DNA of 64,000 nucleotides from Alviniconcha marisindica (GCA_018857735.1 JABMCL010002049.1:1292001-1356000), one strand, 5' to 3'; shown: positions 14,701-25,984, numbered from the stretch's first letter. Made by a program: numbers and translations. Notes: a model not told the origin generated them from the sequence alone.

Positions 14701-17700
14701 GAAACAAAGGAAGAAAGTGGCTATTATGACGGATAGACGGACCACCATGACAACCATCCAATCAAGCAGGACGAAATGTGTGAAGCAGGCAGGCCAGGCA
14801 GGCGCAGAGAGTGACTGAGAAAGAAGAAAATGATGGGGTACCCTTCACGTAGGCCGATAGCTGGCTGAGGAAAAGTTGAATGGCGGGAGACTGCACGCCA
14901 CTAGAAGGGGCCGGGGCCAGGGAGGTGTTAGTGCGATGGGAAGAGGGGGCTGGGAGAGCAGAGTTACTACCTTGCTGGCTCAGGGCGGATACCATGGGCG
15001 GGAGGGTGGTGGAGATGGCCACTGGGGTCGCCAGCGGCACATTACTGCCAGGATTTGTCAGCACTTTCACCTGCAACAAACAATTGGTGAAGTGGTACAA
15101 ACTTTCTGCTGGTTGCAAGCAAGCCCCTTTTATCTGCCTCTTATTGCAGCTTCAAAAAACAACTAAAACAACAACTCTTCAAGCGCAAAATTTGTCCGTA
15201 AAACCTGAAGGACCATCTGCACCATGAGTTTGGTTACAGAGGCAGTCAACTGGGTTTCAGATTTTTGTATGGAGCTGCATGTTGCCAGGCCACACACAGA
15301 AACTAACAATATCAGTCAGAATATCATATACACAATAACTCTTCTGTTTGCATAACACATGTCTGTTCTGCCCTGTGGTTCCCCCAGTTTTTGAAACCAC
15401 CGTCCAAAGCACAGTTGCTTTCCCTTGAAGCACTCATGCTATCTGAAGATTTTTGGAAATGCTTTAGCAGTCTGTCCTCCCATGCCTATGTGACATCTGT
15501 CTCAACTACACTTTTTGCAAAACCATCAATTATGATGAACAATGTCTGTAATGGCCAGCACTGGAAGTTACTGCAATAAGCATACACCTGCAGAAGTTGT
15601 TCAACCCCCATCCCCAGCTAACACATTTTAACTAGATGCTACAAAACATGCACATACAGCAAAAAAAATCCATAAAAACCACCTTTTTCAAGCAACAGAG
15701 AATGCACCAACAACTGATGATAGGAATGAAATTTGATCTGCTTAGCTTTCAGTGGTGGGTTGTTGTATTTTTTACATAAAGGACAGTACTCAATAGATGG
15801 TATTAGCCTCATGAGATTGTATGTTTACAAAACTAATTACGTCTTGGCCAATTGTAATGAACACGAGCCTGTTTTTTGCATGACACACCAGCTCACCATC
15901 ATATAAAATTTAGTTACAAAAGGTAGAGCAGTTCAGAAGGCATCTTCTGGACAAAGCCTGACAGATGGACAGGGTGATTCCAGTATACCCAACCTCCTTT
16001 CTCAACTAAGAAATTAATAAGTTACAGAGGATAACACAATCACCTAATTCATCAATCCAAAATAGCTTAATTCTTCCGGATGTATGCACCATCCAGCAAA
16101 AACTAAGACTGGTCTCACCTCTGAATTAATTTCCTTCACTTGCAGCACATCTTCCTCCTCATCACTGTCCAGTTTGCCTGATTCCGACTTGAGAAAGGTG
16201 ACCAGCTGTGGGGTGGGGCGTTTCTTCCACGTGTGATAGTCAATCAGATTATTGCCGTTTTGCAAGAAGAACATTTCTGTCAGGTTCTCAAAGTACTCTG
16301 CTTTCACTTCTTTCATTTGCTTGTGTTTTAAATCCACCAGCTGTTTCCTGTAGCCAGCTACTTCCGCGTTGGGCGGTGGCTTCTCCTCCAGGCGTATCTT
16401 TTTTCTAGGAGGAGCTCCGCTGCTAGCCGTTCTCAGGGATGGAGGCTGACCCGACGGGGCCCGTACCTCAGAAACAGTGCGTGACTGCGCCACAATGTTA
16501 GTAGCCGGGATGACAGCTGTAACACTGGTGGTGGTGGTGATGGCAGCAGTGACGATGCGGCGCTGTGCCGCAGCCAGTTGCTGCTGCTGTTGAGGGTTGA
16601 GGTTCATACTCAGGAGACTGTGCTGCAGGTTGGAATGTGACAAGGGGGCCGCCATCACAGGGACGGCCCCCCGCACCGGGCTCTGACCATGGTGGTGGAT
16701 AGTGCCCCCTGTAGCTGACACACTGGCCGCCGGCAGGGAGGGAGAGGAGTGAGGAAAGGAGAGAGGGCGTGCAAGGCGTGGGCGGTGCTGTGGGTCTATA
16801 ACAGGCTCTGCAGCCGTCAGGAGTGTGATTGGCTGCTGAGAAGCCTGCTGCAGCACCTGTTGCAAGTCCTGGGCAGTCACTGCAGACAGACCTACTACGC
16901 CTGAAACACAAAACCATCAGAGCATTAGCCGTCACAAAAACCAAATGGATGGACGGATGGAGGCCACTTACAGTTAAGCCATATCACCAGGCAACTGACA
17001 ACACACAGAATGACTAATTTTAGGTTATGTTGTACGTACTTTTCATACCACTGAAACAAAATACACAATTTTTGCATCGGCTGACACAAATTACTAAAAG
17101 GCAGCATGACCCCTGAGAAACTTTATGCAGTCAAATCAACTCAAAATGTTCAATTTACTACACAAAGAAGCATTATTATTAGAGGTGCAGTAAAATAACT
17201 CTTAGCCAAACTTCAAGCACACAGTGTCTGCTTGCTTACCAGAAATCTCACAAGAGCAACTTTGCTACAATCACTATTGAACTGCTTGAGCTCAACCACT
17301 TTTAAACATTATACAAACACATGGACACACCATGTGTCTTTAACTGCAAACAATATAATTGTAACTTTTGGTAAACATGTGTACCAGGAGCACTTAGTTG
17401 TCGCTGTAGAACATTGAGAGTAGCAGGAAGCTGTACACTGTTTGCAGAAAGACTGGTAGTAGGGGACAGAAGGCGTGAGACAGTCTGCGTCGGCACCATC
17501 ACAGCTTGGGGCGCCATGGCCACGGGTCTGCCACTGGCCATGGTTGTCAAAACAGCTTGCTGGCCAGCTGCTACAACACCTATCACCAAACACATTCATA
17601 ACATCAATTATCAAAGACATTAACTGGTAACAATCCCCATTTACTGACCACCCGTAACATGATTTAAGTTAACCATCAATTTCCTGTATTTAACTAGTCA

Positions 17701-19737
17701 AGATTACCATATACTGGAAAATACTTACAGATAGATACTCTGCAAGATCATGGACTGATGATTTTGTCAAAGGAATAACTGTCAGTCATATTACATGTTT
17801 TCACTTGGTATGCTAAATCTGAGGGCAAAAAGCATTAAACAAAATATTAACATAAGGTGAAATTTTACAAATGTCAAATTGTCAGAATTCCTCATAATAC
17901 AAGTCCTAATAAAAATTCAAAATCAGTAGACCCCTCCCACAACACATAAAAAACAAAACCACTTTTGTAACATGCTAGTTGTGTGCATTTCAAGTCCTCA
18001 ATGAGCAGTTCAATGCAACTCTTTGCAAACCCACACTGAAATGTGTTCAGTAACACTGCAGTCACCACTCTTTTCTCAGGATCAACTTTCATCTCTTCTA
18101 TGAAGTAAAACACCTGTTCATCCCCCTGTCAACACTGAAGCAGCCCTCATAAATTATTAACAGAGTATTTCCACACACACAGTCCTCAAGTTATTAACAG
18201 AGTATTTCCACACACAGGCTCTGTATTTATCAGGGGTCATGCTCACTGCAAAATTTTGCATAAATATAGCATTTTTCTAGTGCCATATGCATTTTAGCCA
18301 CACCGTTGCGTCACTGTATGCAAAATGACAATGCAGATTAAAGAAGTTATGGCTCACTGGTGTCTGCTGTGTCACTCAACACTAGATCTACCCGCAAACT
18401 CAGTGTCGTCTCAGCCGTGCAAGTCCAGTCAATGAAGGGCGGAATCTAGATGAAATAAACGCGTAGGCTCCCATAATTTTTGGTCTAGATAAGGCAACTG
18501 TGATACTTGTCCCCCCTAAAATCTGATCAATGCGACTTAGTCGGTAGCGCCCTGTCTATGAATAAATTGCATACTTTTCAAAAAAACGAAAATGATTAAT
18601 TTGAAACCAAATCCAAATGAACCCATACTGGCCAGAAATCATGTATTTTGTCAAACCGATCAGTAATATTTTCCAGTTAGTCGACAGAGGACACAATCCC
18701 AGACATGGAATTTGGAATGACCCCGTATACCTAGTTTGTCAGTATATAATATTATCAGAATTTACTCAAAGTAGAAGACTACGAAACCAAAAACAAAACA
18801 CGTGTCGACACCTGAATACAAGTGAGAGAAAATGGCGGCAGCCTCGACTTCAACTTCATCTTGTGACTAAATTCCGTGGTAGACAAGAACTGGGTTTGCC
18901 AACATTGTCTGCAGCAGTTCATCCTCGGAAAATGATGCCGCGTACGATGTTCCGAGCAATGCAAACTTTTGTGAATGGCAAATTTACTAAACGTTTCCAC
19001 TTTTTTTGTGCACGAATATACCTTTTTATTATTTTCATCTGCTCACTTTATAGCCCGCGAGCTACAATCAGGTTACTCCATCATCAGTTTTGGCTTTGTA
19101 TGTGCGTTAATTTTAGGTTATGCTGTACACATTTTTCGTGCCAATGGTGCAAAATACATAATGTTTCGCATCAGTTGACGGAAGGCAGCGCGACCGCTGA
19201 TTTATGTAACTTTTTAAAACTTTCATGCCATGTCAAATCTGGTGGAAGAGCAACTTGACCACAATGATCCAAACCAAACTGGATCCAGACCAACAACAAG
19301 TTTTGCAGACCACTTGCGGTTCCCTAAGTGGGAGAACCAACAGTGAGTTGATTCCTGCCAATAAGCCTTGCAAAACTCTACCCATTCCGAAGAGTACCGA
19401 TGCAACTTGTTCTTAACAGCAAATTTCACATTATGTAACTTATCAGCACAAATAGCAAATTTATATTTTACAACACAAATTCACACGGGATCATGGGCAT
19501 TGGACTCTAAAACGTTTGCACATGTGCAACTTTCAGTTCACCGAAGAACCAACCACCTCCTCACAAAATGCTGTTCTTACCAATTGCAGCAGTGGCGGTA
19601 ACAACAGGTACTCGTCCTGCCACCCGGAGCTGTGTGACTGCAGGATGGGTGTTGGGGATGGCACTGAGAGCAGCGATGGAGGGGGTTGTCGTGACAACTC
19701 GTCCCTCTGGCTGCTTGCCCCCATCATTGCGCTGCAT
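2552..19737 (-). CDS. EP400: EP400/SRCAP-family remodeller (domino), N-terminal part, 15 exons
   Basis: Large chromatin-remodelling ATPase of the INO80/SWR1 class, the core of TIP60/SRCAP complexes that exchange H2A.Z in the nucleus. Fifteen exons join with consistent GT-AG sites and phases into 975 codons: 19581-19737, 17385-17579, 16119-16900, 14842-15070, 11167-11241, 9243-9405, 8588-8726, 7946-8131, 7269-7409, 6491-6668, 5765-5844, 4932-5102, 4266-4410, 2988-3110, 2552-2712. Order: Gln/Ala/Thr-rich region, conserved block with ENLTEMFFLQ (about residues 290-380), HSA domain (about 590-700, KAHWDYLLEEMTWLAADF), then acidic blocks. The ATPase domain is not in the window and should lie to the left. 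The first in-frame ATG is at 19735-19737, just after an in-frame TAG. The pre-HSA part resembles vertebrate EP400; the post-HSA part (DQTEKYS, GEMSIEELAAKYAGAY) resembles SRCAP, as expected of an undivided domino gene. Family certain; orthologue name less so. Confidence 0.93.
2988..3110 (-). CDS. EP400: EP400 coding exon 14
   Basis: Reads GEMSIEELAAKYAGAY then FEIPQESSSEGEEDEDSELD. GE(L/M)S(M/I)EEL...YAGAY is a SRCAP/domino signature. Acceptor GTGTTCCAG, donor GATG|GTATGT. Confidence 0.93.
3111..4265. other. EP400 intron with poly-G tract and short repeats
   Basis: Holds a 23-base G run (4002-4024), a local duplication around GTTTTCA(C/T)GGACAATTCCCAT (3275-3330), and a stretch at about 3245-3300 that recurs inverted at 51000-51062. 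No coding exon recognised. Confidence 0.6.
4266..4410 (-). CDS. EP400: EP400 coding exon 13, acidic
   Basis: Reads EFAGTEEEAVDVEDTIAEQE then KSELKDLQEE. It matches the SRCAP-type pattern F.A.EEEA.D.EDTI. Acceptor TTGTGTTGTAG, donor GAAG|GTACGA, ending in phase 1. Confidence 0.88.
4582..4710. repeat. 130-bp intronic repeat, copy 1
   Basis: Starts TGTATCAGGGTAAGGTAACC and ends GGTGACTCTTGCCTCGA. The four copies in EP400 introns are about 90% alike and in the same orientation, with sharp ends. The ends are faintly inverse to each other (GGTAAGGTAACC versus GGCAAGAGTCACC), so a MITE-like origin is possible. The centre has GATGTTCGAGAC, reminiscent of a pol III B box, but no A box was seen. Confidence 0.75.
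4932..5102 (-). CDS. EP400: EP400 coding exon 12
   Basis: Reads RELEELQKDGDLPLEELLKT then LPPEVLDAPAPLPPP and an acidic tail. The L-Q-K-D-G-D-L-P-L-E-E-L-L segment matches the SRCAP-type element (R-E-G-E-L-P-L-E-E-L-L). Exactly 57 codons, phase 0 at both ends. Confidence 0.93.
5541..5669. repeat. 130-bp intronic repeat, copy 2
   Basis: Same element as at 4582, full length, between EP400 coding exons 11 and 12. Confidence 0.75.
5765..5844 (-). CDS. EP400: EP400 coding exon 11, acidic
   Basis: Reads FEPSDNASDDEETIEKEEEE and continues ADGDD. The DDEETIE core is the conserved acidic element after the HSA domain in both EP400 and SRCAP. Acceptor CGTTTCCAG, donor GATGAT|GTAAGT. Confidence 0.93.
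5919..6045. repeat. 130-bp intronic repeat, copy 3
   Basis: Same element as at 4582, full length, slightly more diverged at its left end; between EP400 coding exons 10 and 11. Confidence 0.75.
6491..6668 (-). CDS. EP400: EP400 coding exon 10, HSA end
   Basis: Reads VVQYKQQTRLDEKKKRALDL and FIVDQTEKYSTWLTEGLQGG. The DQTEKYS element is known from SRCAP and domino proteins and is not retained in vertebrate EP400 (family knowledge from memory). Donor GGAG|GTCAGT. Confidence 0.95.
7269..7409 (-). CDS. EP400: EP400 coding exon 9, HSA helix
   Basis: Reads VARMVSNYFKEQEQKGLKAE and ends MVKEFWNNIEK. It is the highly charged long helix of the HSA domain. The F-W-N-I-E motif is a family hallmark. Confidence 0.95.
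7518..7647. repeat. 130-bp intronic repeat, copy 4
   Basis: Same element as at 4582, full length, between EP400 coding exons 8 and 9. Confidence 0.75.
7946..8131 (-). CDS. EP400: EP400 coding exon 8, HSA domain start
   Basis: Encodes VTELRKEGLWSSKRLPRVQE then KAHWDYLLEEMTWLAADF. This is the diagnostic start of the HSA domain of EP400/SRCAP proteins, which binds actin and actin-related proteins. LRKEGLW and RLP..QE are closest to EP400. Acceptor CATATTACAG, donor AGAAAG|GTCTGG. Confidence 0.95.
8588..8726 (-). CDS. EP400: EP400 coding exon 7, pre-HSA
   Basis: Reads QQSPFKQHKSPPMSPGQRSH and ends QEVIVERARQ. It runs in phase straight into the HSA exon. Ser-Pro rich, so possibly a phosphorylated linker (inference). 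Confidence 0.86.
9243..9405 (-). CDS. EP400: EP400 coding exon 6
   Basis: Ser/Thr/Ala-rich, then Gln-rich (SSQLQLQLARGQEAKGAALK). The donor is AAAGG|GTAGGT and the acceptor follows GACTATCAG. The two bases left at the 3' end are completed by the single leading base of the next exon. Confidence 0.82.
9406..11166. other. EP400 intron, non-coding
   Basis: Contains a G-rich run at 10393-10422 and a 67-bp tandem duplication at about 10440-10565 (GAAGAGAATACAATTTTTGC twice with small changes). The long plus-strand open frame 10292-10870 runs through these repeats and shows no family similarity. Confidence 0.6.
11167..11241 (-). CDS. EP400: EP400 small cassette exon
   Basis: 75 bp, encoding SEHRSSHRPMCLPGFSHSLS. 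The acceptor follows a TG-rich tract ending GTGTGTAG; the donor is TCTCAG|GTATTT. Phases fit both neighbours, and the length is a multiple of three, so skipping would be frame-neutral. No family motif confirms it. Confidence 0.55.
11242..14841. other. EP400 intron, non-coding
   Basis: Holds a 65-bp tandem duplication (12126-12256, AGCACACCAAACAGTCACCA), a 16-base C run (12942-12957) and a degenerate, irregular repeat field at about 13030-14160 (recurring GCAAGCAATAAA- and TATTCAGTATC-like words). No exon recognised. Confidence 0.6.
14842..15070 (-). CDS. EP400: EP400 coding exon 4
   Basis: Starts VKVLTNPGSNVPLATPVAIS, continues TTLPPMVSALS and ends FLSQLSAYVK. The pattern VKV..(T)PVAI.T.LPP.VSA also occurs in human EP400 at the equivalent place (family knowledge). 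Acceptor TTTGTTGCAG, donor AAGG|GTACCC, phase 0 to 1. Confidence 0.88.
15071..16118. other. EP400 intron, nothing recognised
   Basis: A/T-rich intron between coding exons 3 and 4. No repeat, RNA gene or exon seen. Confidence 0.6.
16119..16900 (-). CDS. EP400: EP400 coding exon 3 (large N-terminal exon)
   Basis: A 782-bp exon, the longest of the gene. It holds a Gln/His-rich stretch (TAQDLQQVLQQASQQPITLL), GGTIHHHGQSP, which recalls GGTIHH in human EP400, a basic PPRKKIRLEEKPPP segment that could be a nuclear signal, and the conserved block NLTEMFFLQNGNNLIDYHTW followed by an acidic SDEEED. The acceptor follows TTTGTGTTTCAG; the donor is CAGAG|GTGAGA. Confidence 0.92.
16990..19280. repeat. 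diverged duplication in EP400 introns
   Basis: About 17010-17140 and 19100-19215 share TAATTTTAGGTTATG(T/C)TGTAC, a CAAAATACA(C/T)AAT core, GGCAGC(A/G)(T/C)GACC and a following GAGCAACTT(T/G)... block (17250; 19247). A 36-bp tandem duplication, TTATTAACAGAGTATTTCCA, lies at about 18150-18217. A plus-strand open frame 18617-19258 (213 codons) overlaps the second copy and has no recognisable product. Confidence 0.5.
17385..17579 (-). CDS. EP400: EP400 coding exon 2
   Basis: Reads VVAAGQQAVLTTMASGRPVA and on through PATLNVLQRQLSAPG. Acceptor GGTGATAG and donor CCTG|GTACAC give phases 1 and 1, which match both neighbouring exons. Low-complexity, no catalytic motif. Confidence 0.8.
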
Positions 19738-19749
19738 TCTGCTCTACGC
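19581..19749 (-). CDS. EP400: EP400 first coding exon
   Basis: Coding from the ATG at 19737 (MQRNDGGKQPEGRVVTTTPS); an in-frame TAG lies three codons upstream. A T-rich acceptor ending GCGGACAG precedes 19749, so a 5' untranslated exon probably exists upstream. The donor is ATTG|GTAAGA (phase 1). Low-complexity Thr/Val/Ala content matches the start of domino proteins. Confidence 0.7.
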
Positions 19750-22686
19750 CTGTCCGCAATCACAAAATAAAGTGGGAGTGACAAGCTGCATTGGCAAGTT
19801 TTTTTAACCCATTTGGCCCCAGACCGCCCGTTCTTTCGCCTGACCATGAAACCCCAGACCACCCGGTAGTGGCCAGCTAGCAGACGATCCAAACTAGCAT
19901 CTCGGCTTATGCAAATAGAAACGGGATTCTTGTGAGACTTGTAGCCTCATTTCCGCTATTGTTTACTACTTCTGGTGATGTCCTTTGTTCAAAGTTTGCT
20001 TTGAGTTTGAGAGACGCTGTGAATTTTCAAAGTTGTGAGATGGACACGCGATAGATGCATGGAAATAAACAAAAGCCTGACTGTTAGCAATGGCATCGGA
20101 GCTTCATCCTTTGAGATTTAAATTGTAAATTTGGCTCAGTCGCTCACTGTGGGCACCCTAACAAACTCACGGAGCTCCATCTTTGGAGATTCAAACTGGA
20201 AATTTTGCAAAGTTGGTTCCCCTGTAGGTACCCCAAAACCTGACATTCAGATGCGGATATTTCTGACTTGGGATCTTTTTTTATGCTTTTATTTTTGTGT
20301 GAAAAAAATCAAAACCTGTTGGATATACGAGAACACTGTATTCGCAAACTGGGAAAAATACGAAGTGAGCCGAAACTTTTGTTTGGTGTTTATTATTGAT
20401 TTTTAAAGTTGTATACCGGGATCATTTGACACAGTTACTTCCCTTTGCATAGGATTTTGCAGTGAAATGGCAGCGGCAGGTTTGGAGCCAAGTGGGTTCA
20501 ATCAAAGCCATATTTGACAAGAAATGCATTTGGTAGCAGACACTTTCAACACCAGGACATGTACTGTCTCTTAAATGTTCAAGCACCAGCACTCGCATCT
20601 GCAAGCAGTGTTTGGGTGAACATGTATTCAAACTGGAGACATCTGTTTCTAACAGTTTTTGGGTAAACATATTCAAGCTTAACATCAAACTAGCAAGCTG
20701 TCTCTACACCATTAAATAACATTCAATTTATTTTTTATACATCATGTGAACTTCTCTTTCCTGTGCAAAAAAAAAAAGGGAGGTGCGGGGGGCTATTTTA
20801 GAATGGATTTTCAGTAAAACGCAAAATGGCCGCCCAAATCAGGCAAGCTAACAAGCAGGTACAAAAGGGCCAATAAGCCAAAGAAAAAAAACACATGATG
20901 GAAAAGAAGAGAAAAAAACAAAAACAAACCACTTTCCGAAAAAAAGGAAGAGGCAAGAACTGTCTGCAAGCAACGGGATAAAGGCTAGATACATGTAATC
21001 CGTGTACATGATACAACAGTGCAAGGCAACTGATGCTCATGAAGAAAGAATAAGCAGTCTCATTTAACATCAAGACTACCCCCTCACTCGTACGTTGTGT
21101 ATGTTCAGTTCTTTTTGTGATACCTCGGTGAGGAATCAGTGGTTGAATCTCATCGGGAGGCTACCATTGTTGTGATCAATGTGCAGGATTTCCCTCTTTT
21201 CCCGGGCAGGGGGTCTGGCTACATCCATGTAGGCCTATTCTTGTGTGATGTAACTGTGGCTTCTTTCTTTCTTTCTCATCCATGATTCACCACACCTGGC
21301 CCACTGGCACTATTATTAAGTAATAGGGCACAAGTCTTTACGTTGGCTGCCCCTTCTTTTTCACCATCATTTCCTTCTTTTTTGCCTTTGGCTTCTTCAG
21401 CTATGTGCCTGTCTGACTGCCTTGAGTTCAATTAAAATATTGTTGACAAAGGTATACAGCCTAACTAAACATTGCTTCTTCAATCCTGTTGTACTAATTC
21501 CTCGTTTTCAAAGATATTGCTTATGGCTGTCACAGTCCAGTTTCCAAAAAACACTGCATGCCACAACACTGTTTACTGTGTCGGGCATGGATGCCTCGCC
21601 CGAAATCAGGGGAAGTAACATCAAAACAGCTTAAAAATAGCACCATGGCAAACGGCCTATTGTATTACCAGACATGGGAACTGCCTGACAAGGGGATCAA
21701 AATTTGCCTGATCAAAATCTATGCTGACTTCTAAGGCCATTTTTATGGAAATAAAGATAACTACCATCATGCTGCCTTCCTTCCTCACCTCCTCACAAAG
21801 TTTCAGCTGCACTTATCTTGTTCTTCTGTAAACCGACCTCTTTCATCATAATTTATTGAAGACAATGTCACTGTTTGGGACTGCGCAGCAAAAAACAACT
21901 TACAAACAAACATCAAGCTTCCCACCAGCTTTTCACATATCCAACTAGACCAATCCAGCTACTGTTTACTGATACCCACTCCCACTTATTGGCACAGCCA
22001 CAGCAGTCAAACTTTTCACCATGGTTAACAACTCTAGCAAAAGACATGGTGAATCTTCAAAACATTCACTTTTTCCAGAGTTCAAGTTAAACGATGATTT
22101 CCAGTATTTCATCAGTTAATATCAACATATACCACAAAGTAATTAATTAATCCATCCGTAACAGCTGTTATTTTGTCTGACCAGATCTCAAAAATGCAGC
22201 ACAGTGGAGTGTGTACGTGCATGTTCTAGACAGGAAAGGGAGCAGGGTGGTCACAAGTTGAGCTGTAATAGTAGTATAGATGGCCGTGTACATGACTGGT
22301 TATGACAATGACCAGTTTCAGTGAACTAATTCTGCCACCTTGGTTTGAAAAATGTCCAGTGCCATCAAAATTTTTATTATCGAAATATGGCACAGAAGCA
22401 TGTACAGTGCTAATGCCAGACCCCAAGAGTAACAGCTTCCAGCTGTGCTCACAATTAAACAACTAAGACAGAAACTGTTTCATTGCCACAGAAAATTGCC
22501 TATTGTGCATCATTACTCCCATGCCTTATTACTTGTCCTTGGGCTGGCAGAGGGGAGGAGACAGTCAAATTACACACAAGCCACTCTTATATTACTCATT
22601 ACCTTTTATTCAAGCCTCAAGGGAGAGGGGCTGCCTGTAACAGTGTGCCATGTGGTGGGCTGCTAAACATTAAGCATTTCACTTAC
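19750..22686. other. upstream of EP400 coding start, non-coding
   Basis: No exon recognised. Two short blocks at about 20097-20130 and 20159-20195 share GGAGCT(T/C)CATC(C/T)TTTG. A dispersed repeat at about 22370-22462 recurs inverted near 51.2 kb. An alternative EP400 transcription start could lie here. Confidence 0.45.
22370..22462 (-). repeat. dispersed repeat, copy A
   Basis: Its reverse complement matches 51160-51250: TTGTGA(G/A)CACAGCTG, CTGTTACTCT, GGCATTAGCACTG. The two copies are 29 kb apart in opposite orientation. Confidence 0.6.
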
Positions 22687-25600
22687 TTCTAATAGGTAGG
22701 ACCAGCCTCTCTTTAGTGCTGGGTAACATGGCCATCGCAAGGCAAATATTGCAAATTTTTAACTTGTCGTATCTGCCTTGTTTTGTGCAGTTTGTCAATA
22801 AAAACTACTATCAGGCAAAAAAAGATCTTTTTATGACCTGTTGATGCCATTATTTTGTGCGTGAATGATGTATTGTGAGTTTGGAAGAAGTTTTAATGAA
22901 CACACCAAGCGGTCGGAAACCGAGCGTGGTTCTGACGTTGAAAATCAGATGAGCGTTGGGAACTTTTACAAGAAAAACGTACACATATGAAGTTAATATT
23001 TTTAGAAAGAGGAATTCCCGTAGATTTATCCGTTATAAAATTCGTTAAAAGTCTTCGTTTTCGACTGCAGCAAAAAACGAGTTGAAAATTACGTTCATTT
23101 TTACCATAAATTTACACCAAGAAAGTTTGAATGCATCATATTCAATTTGGTATCACTGGAAAGACAAATTTTCGCTCAAAACGGTGTATTGTTTGATCCG
23201 GAAGCGAGTTCTTGTAAGAGTTCCCATGCAACGGAAAGTGGAGACCCCGTAGATTTTGTCGTCTGCTCGAATTGCACGATCGCTAAAATCTGCGACTACA
23301 CGAGCAGCGCAAAAGATGCTCACCCTGGAGATATTGGAAAGAAACCATGGTTAAGTGTTTTATTTTAGCGATAACTAAGTGAGTTTCCAACACAACCATA
23401 ACTGTATTTTTGCGTTGTTTACATCTCTTTGAATGCAACTGAAGCAAATTCGTTGTGGTCTGGTCATAGTCTGAACAACATTACAGAGTTATCTCCTCAT
23501 TATTTCCTCCAAAATGCAAACTGCTGTAAAAGTAGTAATTTCTTTCCCCGTAAATCCGAATTGACAAAAAACTGATGTATGGTCTCAACAGTAAAAAAAT
23601 TAAAGGAAATTTAGCAAGTGAATGATTTTTTATATATATATTTGTTTTTCTTGTTAGGGACAATAACTCTGATTTAGCTAGCAGACGATGCAGTCATGAA
23701 CCAATATGTTTTTTACAGTAGATCTGCTCATCTAGACAAAACAAAATAAAAGTGAGCCATCAACCAAAATTAATGGTATACTGAGAGTTTGGAATTGTAT
23801 TTGCTTCTGAAGAATTAATTTCTTTTGCCCCCATCTTCTTTCTCTTCCACCTTTTGTGCACATGGAAGACCTGGCACAAAATTACATGATTCTTTCAATC
23901 TTTGCATATAATAATAATTACAAGGGGGGATTTAAAAAAAGAAGAAGTAATAATGGTAAGTTTTTTGTTTGTTTGTTTAACATTTTACAAGCATAATTGA
24001 CAGACTATGGTAACAAGACAGAAGTAACTTAGTTAATAAGAAAGACTGAACAGGAAACAAAATGAAAGAAATAATCACACACACACACACATACTTCAAG
24101 AGCCACATCAAATGTGGGGGTGGGAGGGGGTGGGGGAAATAAAATAACTCACAGAGCAACATTAAATACAGTTTTGAGCATGTCAATTTTTAAATGTCAT
24201 TGAAGTGGGACTCCAATTTTTGTTAGTTTCCTTAATAATCCAGGTATTTTATCTAAGGTAGGGAAGTTTTTTGTTTTTAAATATTGTCAAATAATGGCTA
24301 GAGCGACTCCAGTTAGGGTTTTACTTCTGGGATTGTTTCAGTAATCAGTAGCTGAGACTGGTAGTAGTAGTAAAATACCAGAAAATTAGTTGTCTGTTTC
24401 CTTTTGTTTGTACCTTTCTGACTGATTTATTTCTAAGGTTTATTACTGCATGATTCACACAAAGTCAAGTAAGTGTTATTTACAACTTCAGAATTTGATG
24501 ATTTAATCGGTGAGTATTAAGTGTATTTAATTGGTGAGTATTAAGTGTTAGTGTGCTGTTTATTTGAAATAAATCTTTTTTACCCGTTTTGTTTATATAT
24601 GGGTCGTTCTCGGAAACTGTGTGCCACCTGGGGTAGGTAACTTCAAACTCGTATTTCAAGGTAATCTTTTACTGCAATGTAAATATTTTTATTTCATGTC
24701 CTTGTATGTTGATGTGAGCGATAATAAAAATAATAATGTCTGCCAGAGTTGTGTGTTATGTACTTTAAATCGGATTGATGTTGCGAAGGGAATCAAAAAT
24801 GGCACCACCGACTTGTGACATCACCTACACCATTGGAAAGAATATATCAGAAACTTCATAAAAACCACACAGTAACAACGCATTTAACTTCAAATGGTCA
24901 TATTAAATGCATTTCTTAGGTTGGAAGCACGTTTGTCTTCAACTACAATAAAAAAAAATCATATATAATTAACCATTTTTGAAAGTATTAACATCGTAAC
25001 CCATCGCTTCCACTTGAACACAATGTGAAACTGAAAACGCCGCTGTGCTCACAAACTCAACACAGGAACTACTTTCAGCATTTAACACACAACACACAGT
25101 ACCGATTGTTGTACAGGGATAGTTAAATCCTGAAGTTGAGCTTGAACAGTGAAATTTGAGCTGAGCTGATGTGTAAGATTCTCGTTTCCCGCTTGAGATG
25201 TTACGATGTTAATTCTAAAAAGCAGCATCAATTTAACTGAGACTAGAATTAGGGCCTACTTTCAGACGAATCAGTCTACATAAACTGCGGGAAAGGCGAA
25301 TGTGCACATCTGTGCACTCTCGCGGATCCTGCATTTGACCAGTGTTCGTGTTTTGATTTCGTTTCAATGAAGCGTGTCCGTGTTCGCTTGCTAATGGTTG
25401 ATGGAAATAGGAGCGCTAGTTTCTGATTGAAGGTAAGTTTGTGTGCTTTTTGAAACATTTGGTGTTTTTATAATAACTGATTATTGTTCTTGAGTATTTT
25501 ATGTTTGTGTTCGATGGAGTTTTATAATTGTCTTCACCCTGGAACCTCGTAGATTGTGATCAGAAATTCAAGAATTTGCAGAAGTGAGATTTAAAAAAAT

Positions 25601-25984
25601 TCTGGTCTGTTTGGAGGGATGATGAAAATGTCTTTAAACTAGGACAAAAATGACCGTCATGGACTAACATAACATTTTTTGGGCATATTAGTTTCAGTTA
25701 AAACACTTACTTGTAACACTAAGATTGCTTTTATTTTAAATCGAGGTAGAAGTCGAAAATTCTACCTTCCGTTTCACTTGCAACTGGGAAACTGAAATGG
25801 CGTCTTCTTCATTACAATGTTAAAGATGAATGTACCAAAATATAAAGAATTTACTGCTGCCGCAGTATTATTGAAGCAAGGTCGAATGTATGTCTTGGTG
25901 TTATACTTTTCGCAATGGAGCAAATGCTTCTCTTTTTTCCACCCACATGGATCGGCAAAAATGAATGCACCAAGATCTAAGATT

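Noticed and set aside
16498..16944. 148-codon His-rich minus-strand frame
   Set aside because: Out-of-frame shadow of EP400 coding exon 3.
18525..18560. tRNA-like word TTAGTCGGTAGCGCC
   Set aside because: No B box or foldable acceptor stem at tRNA spacing.
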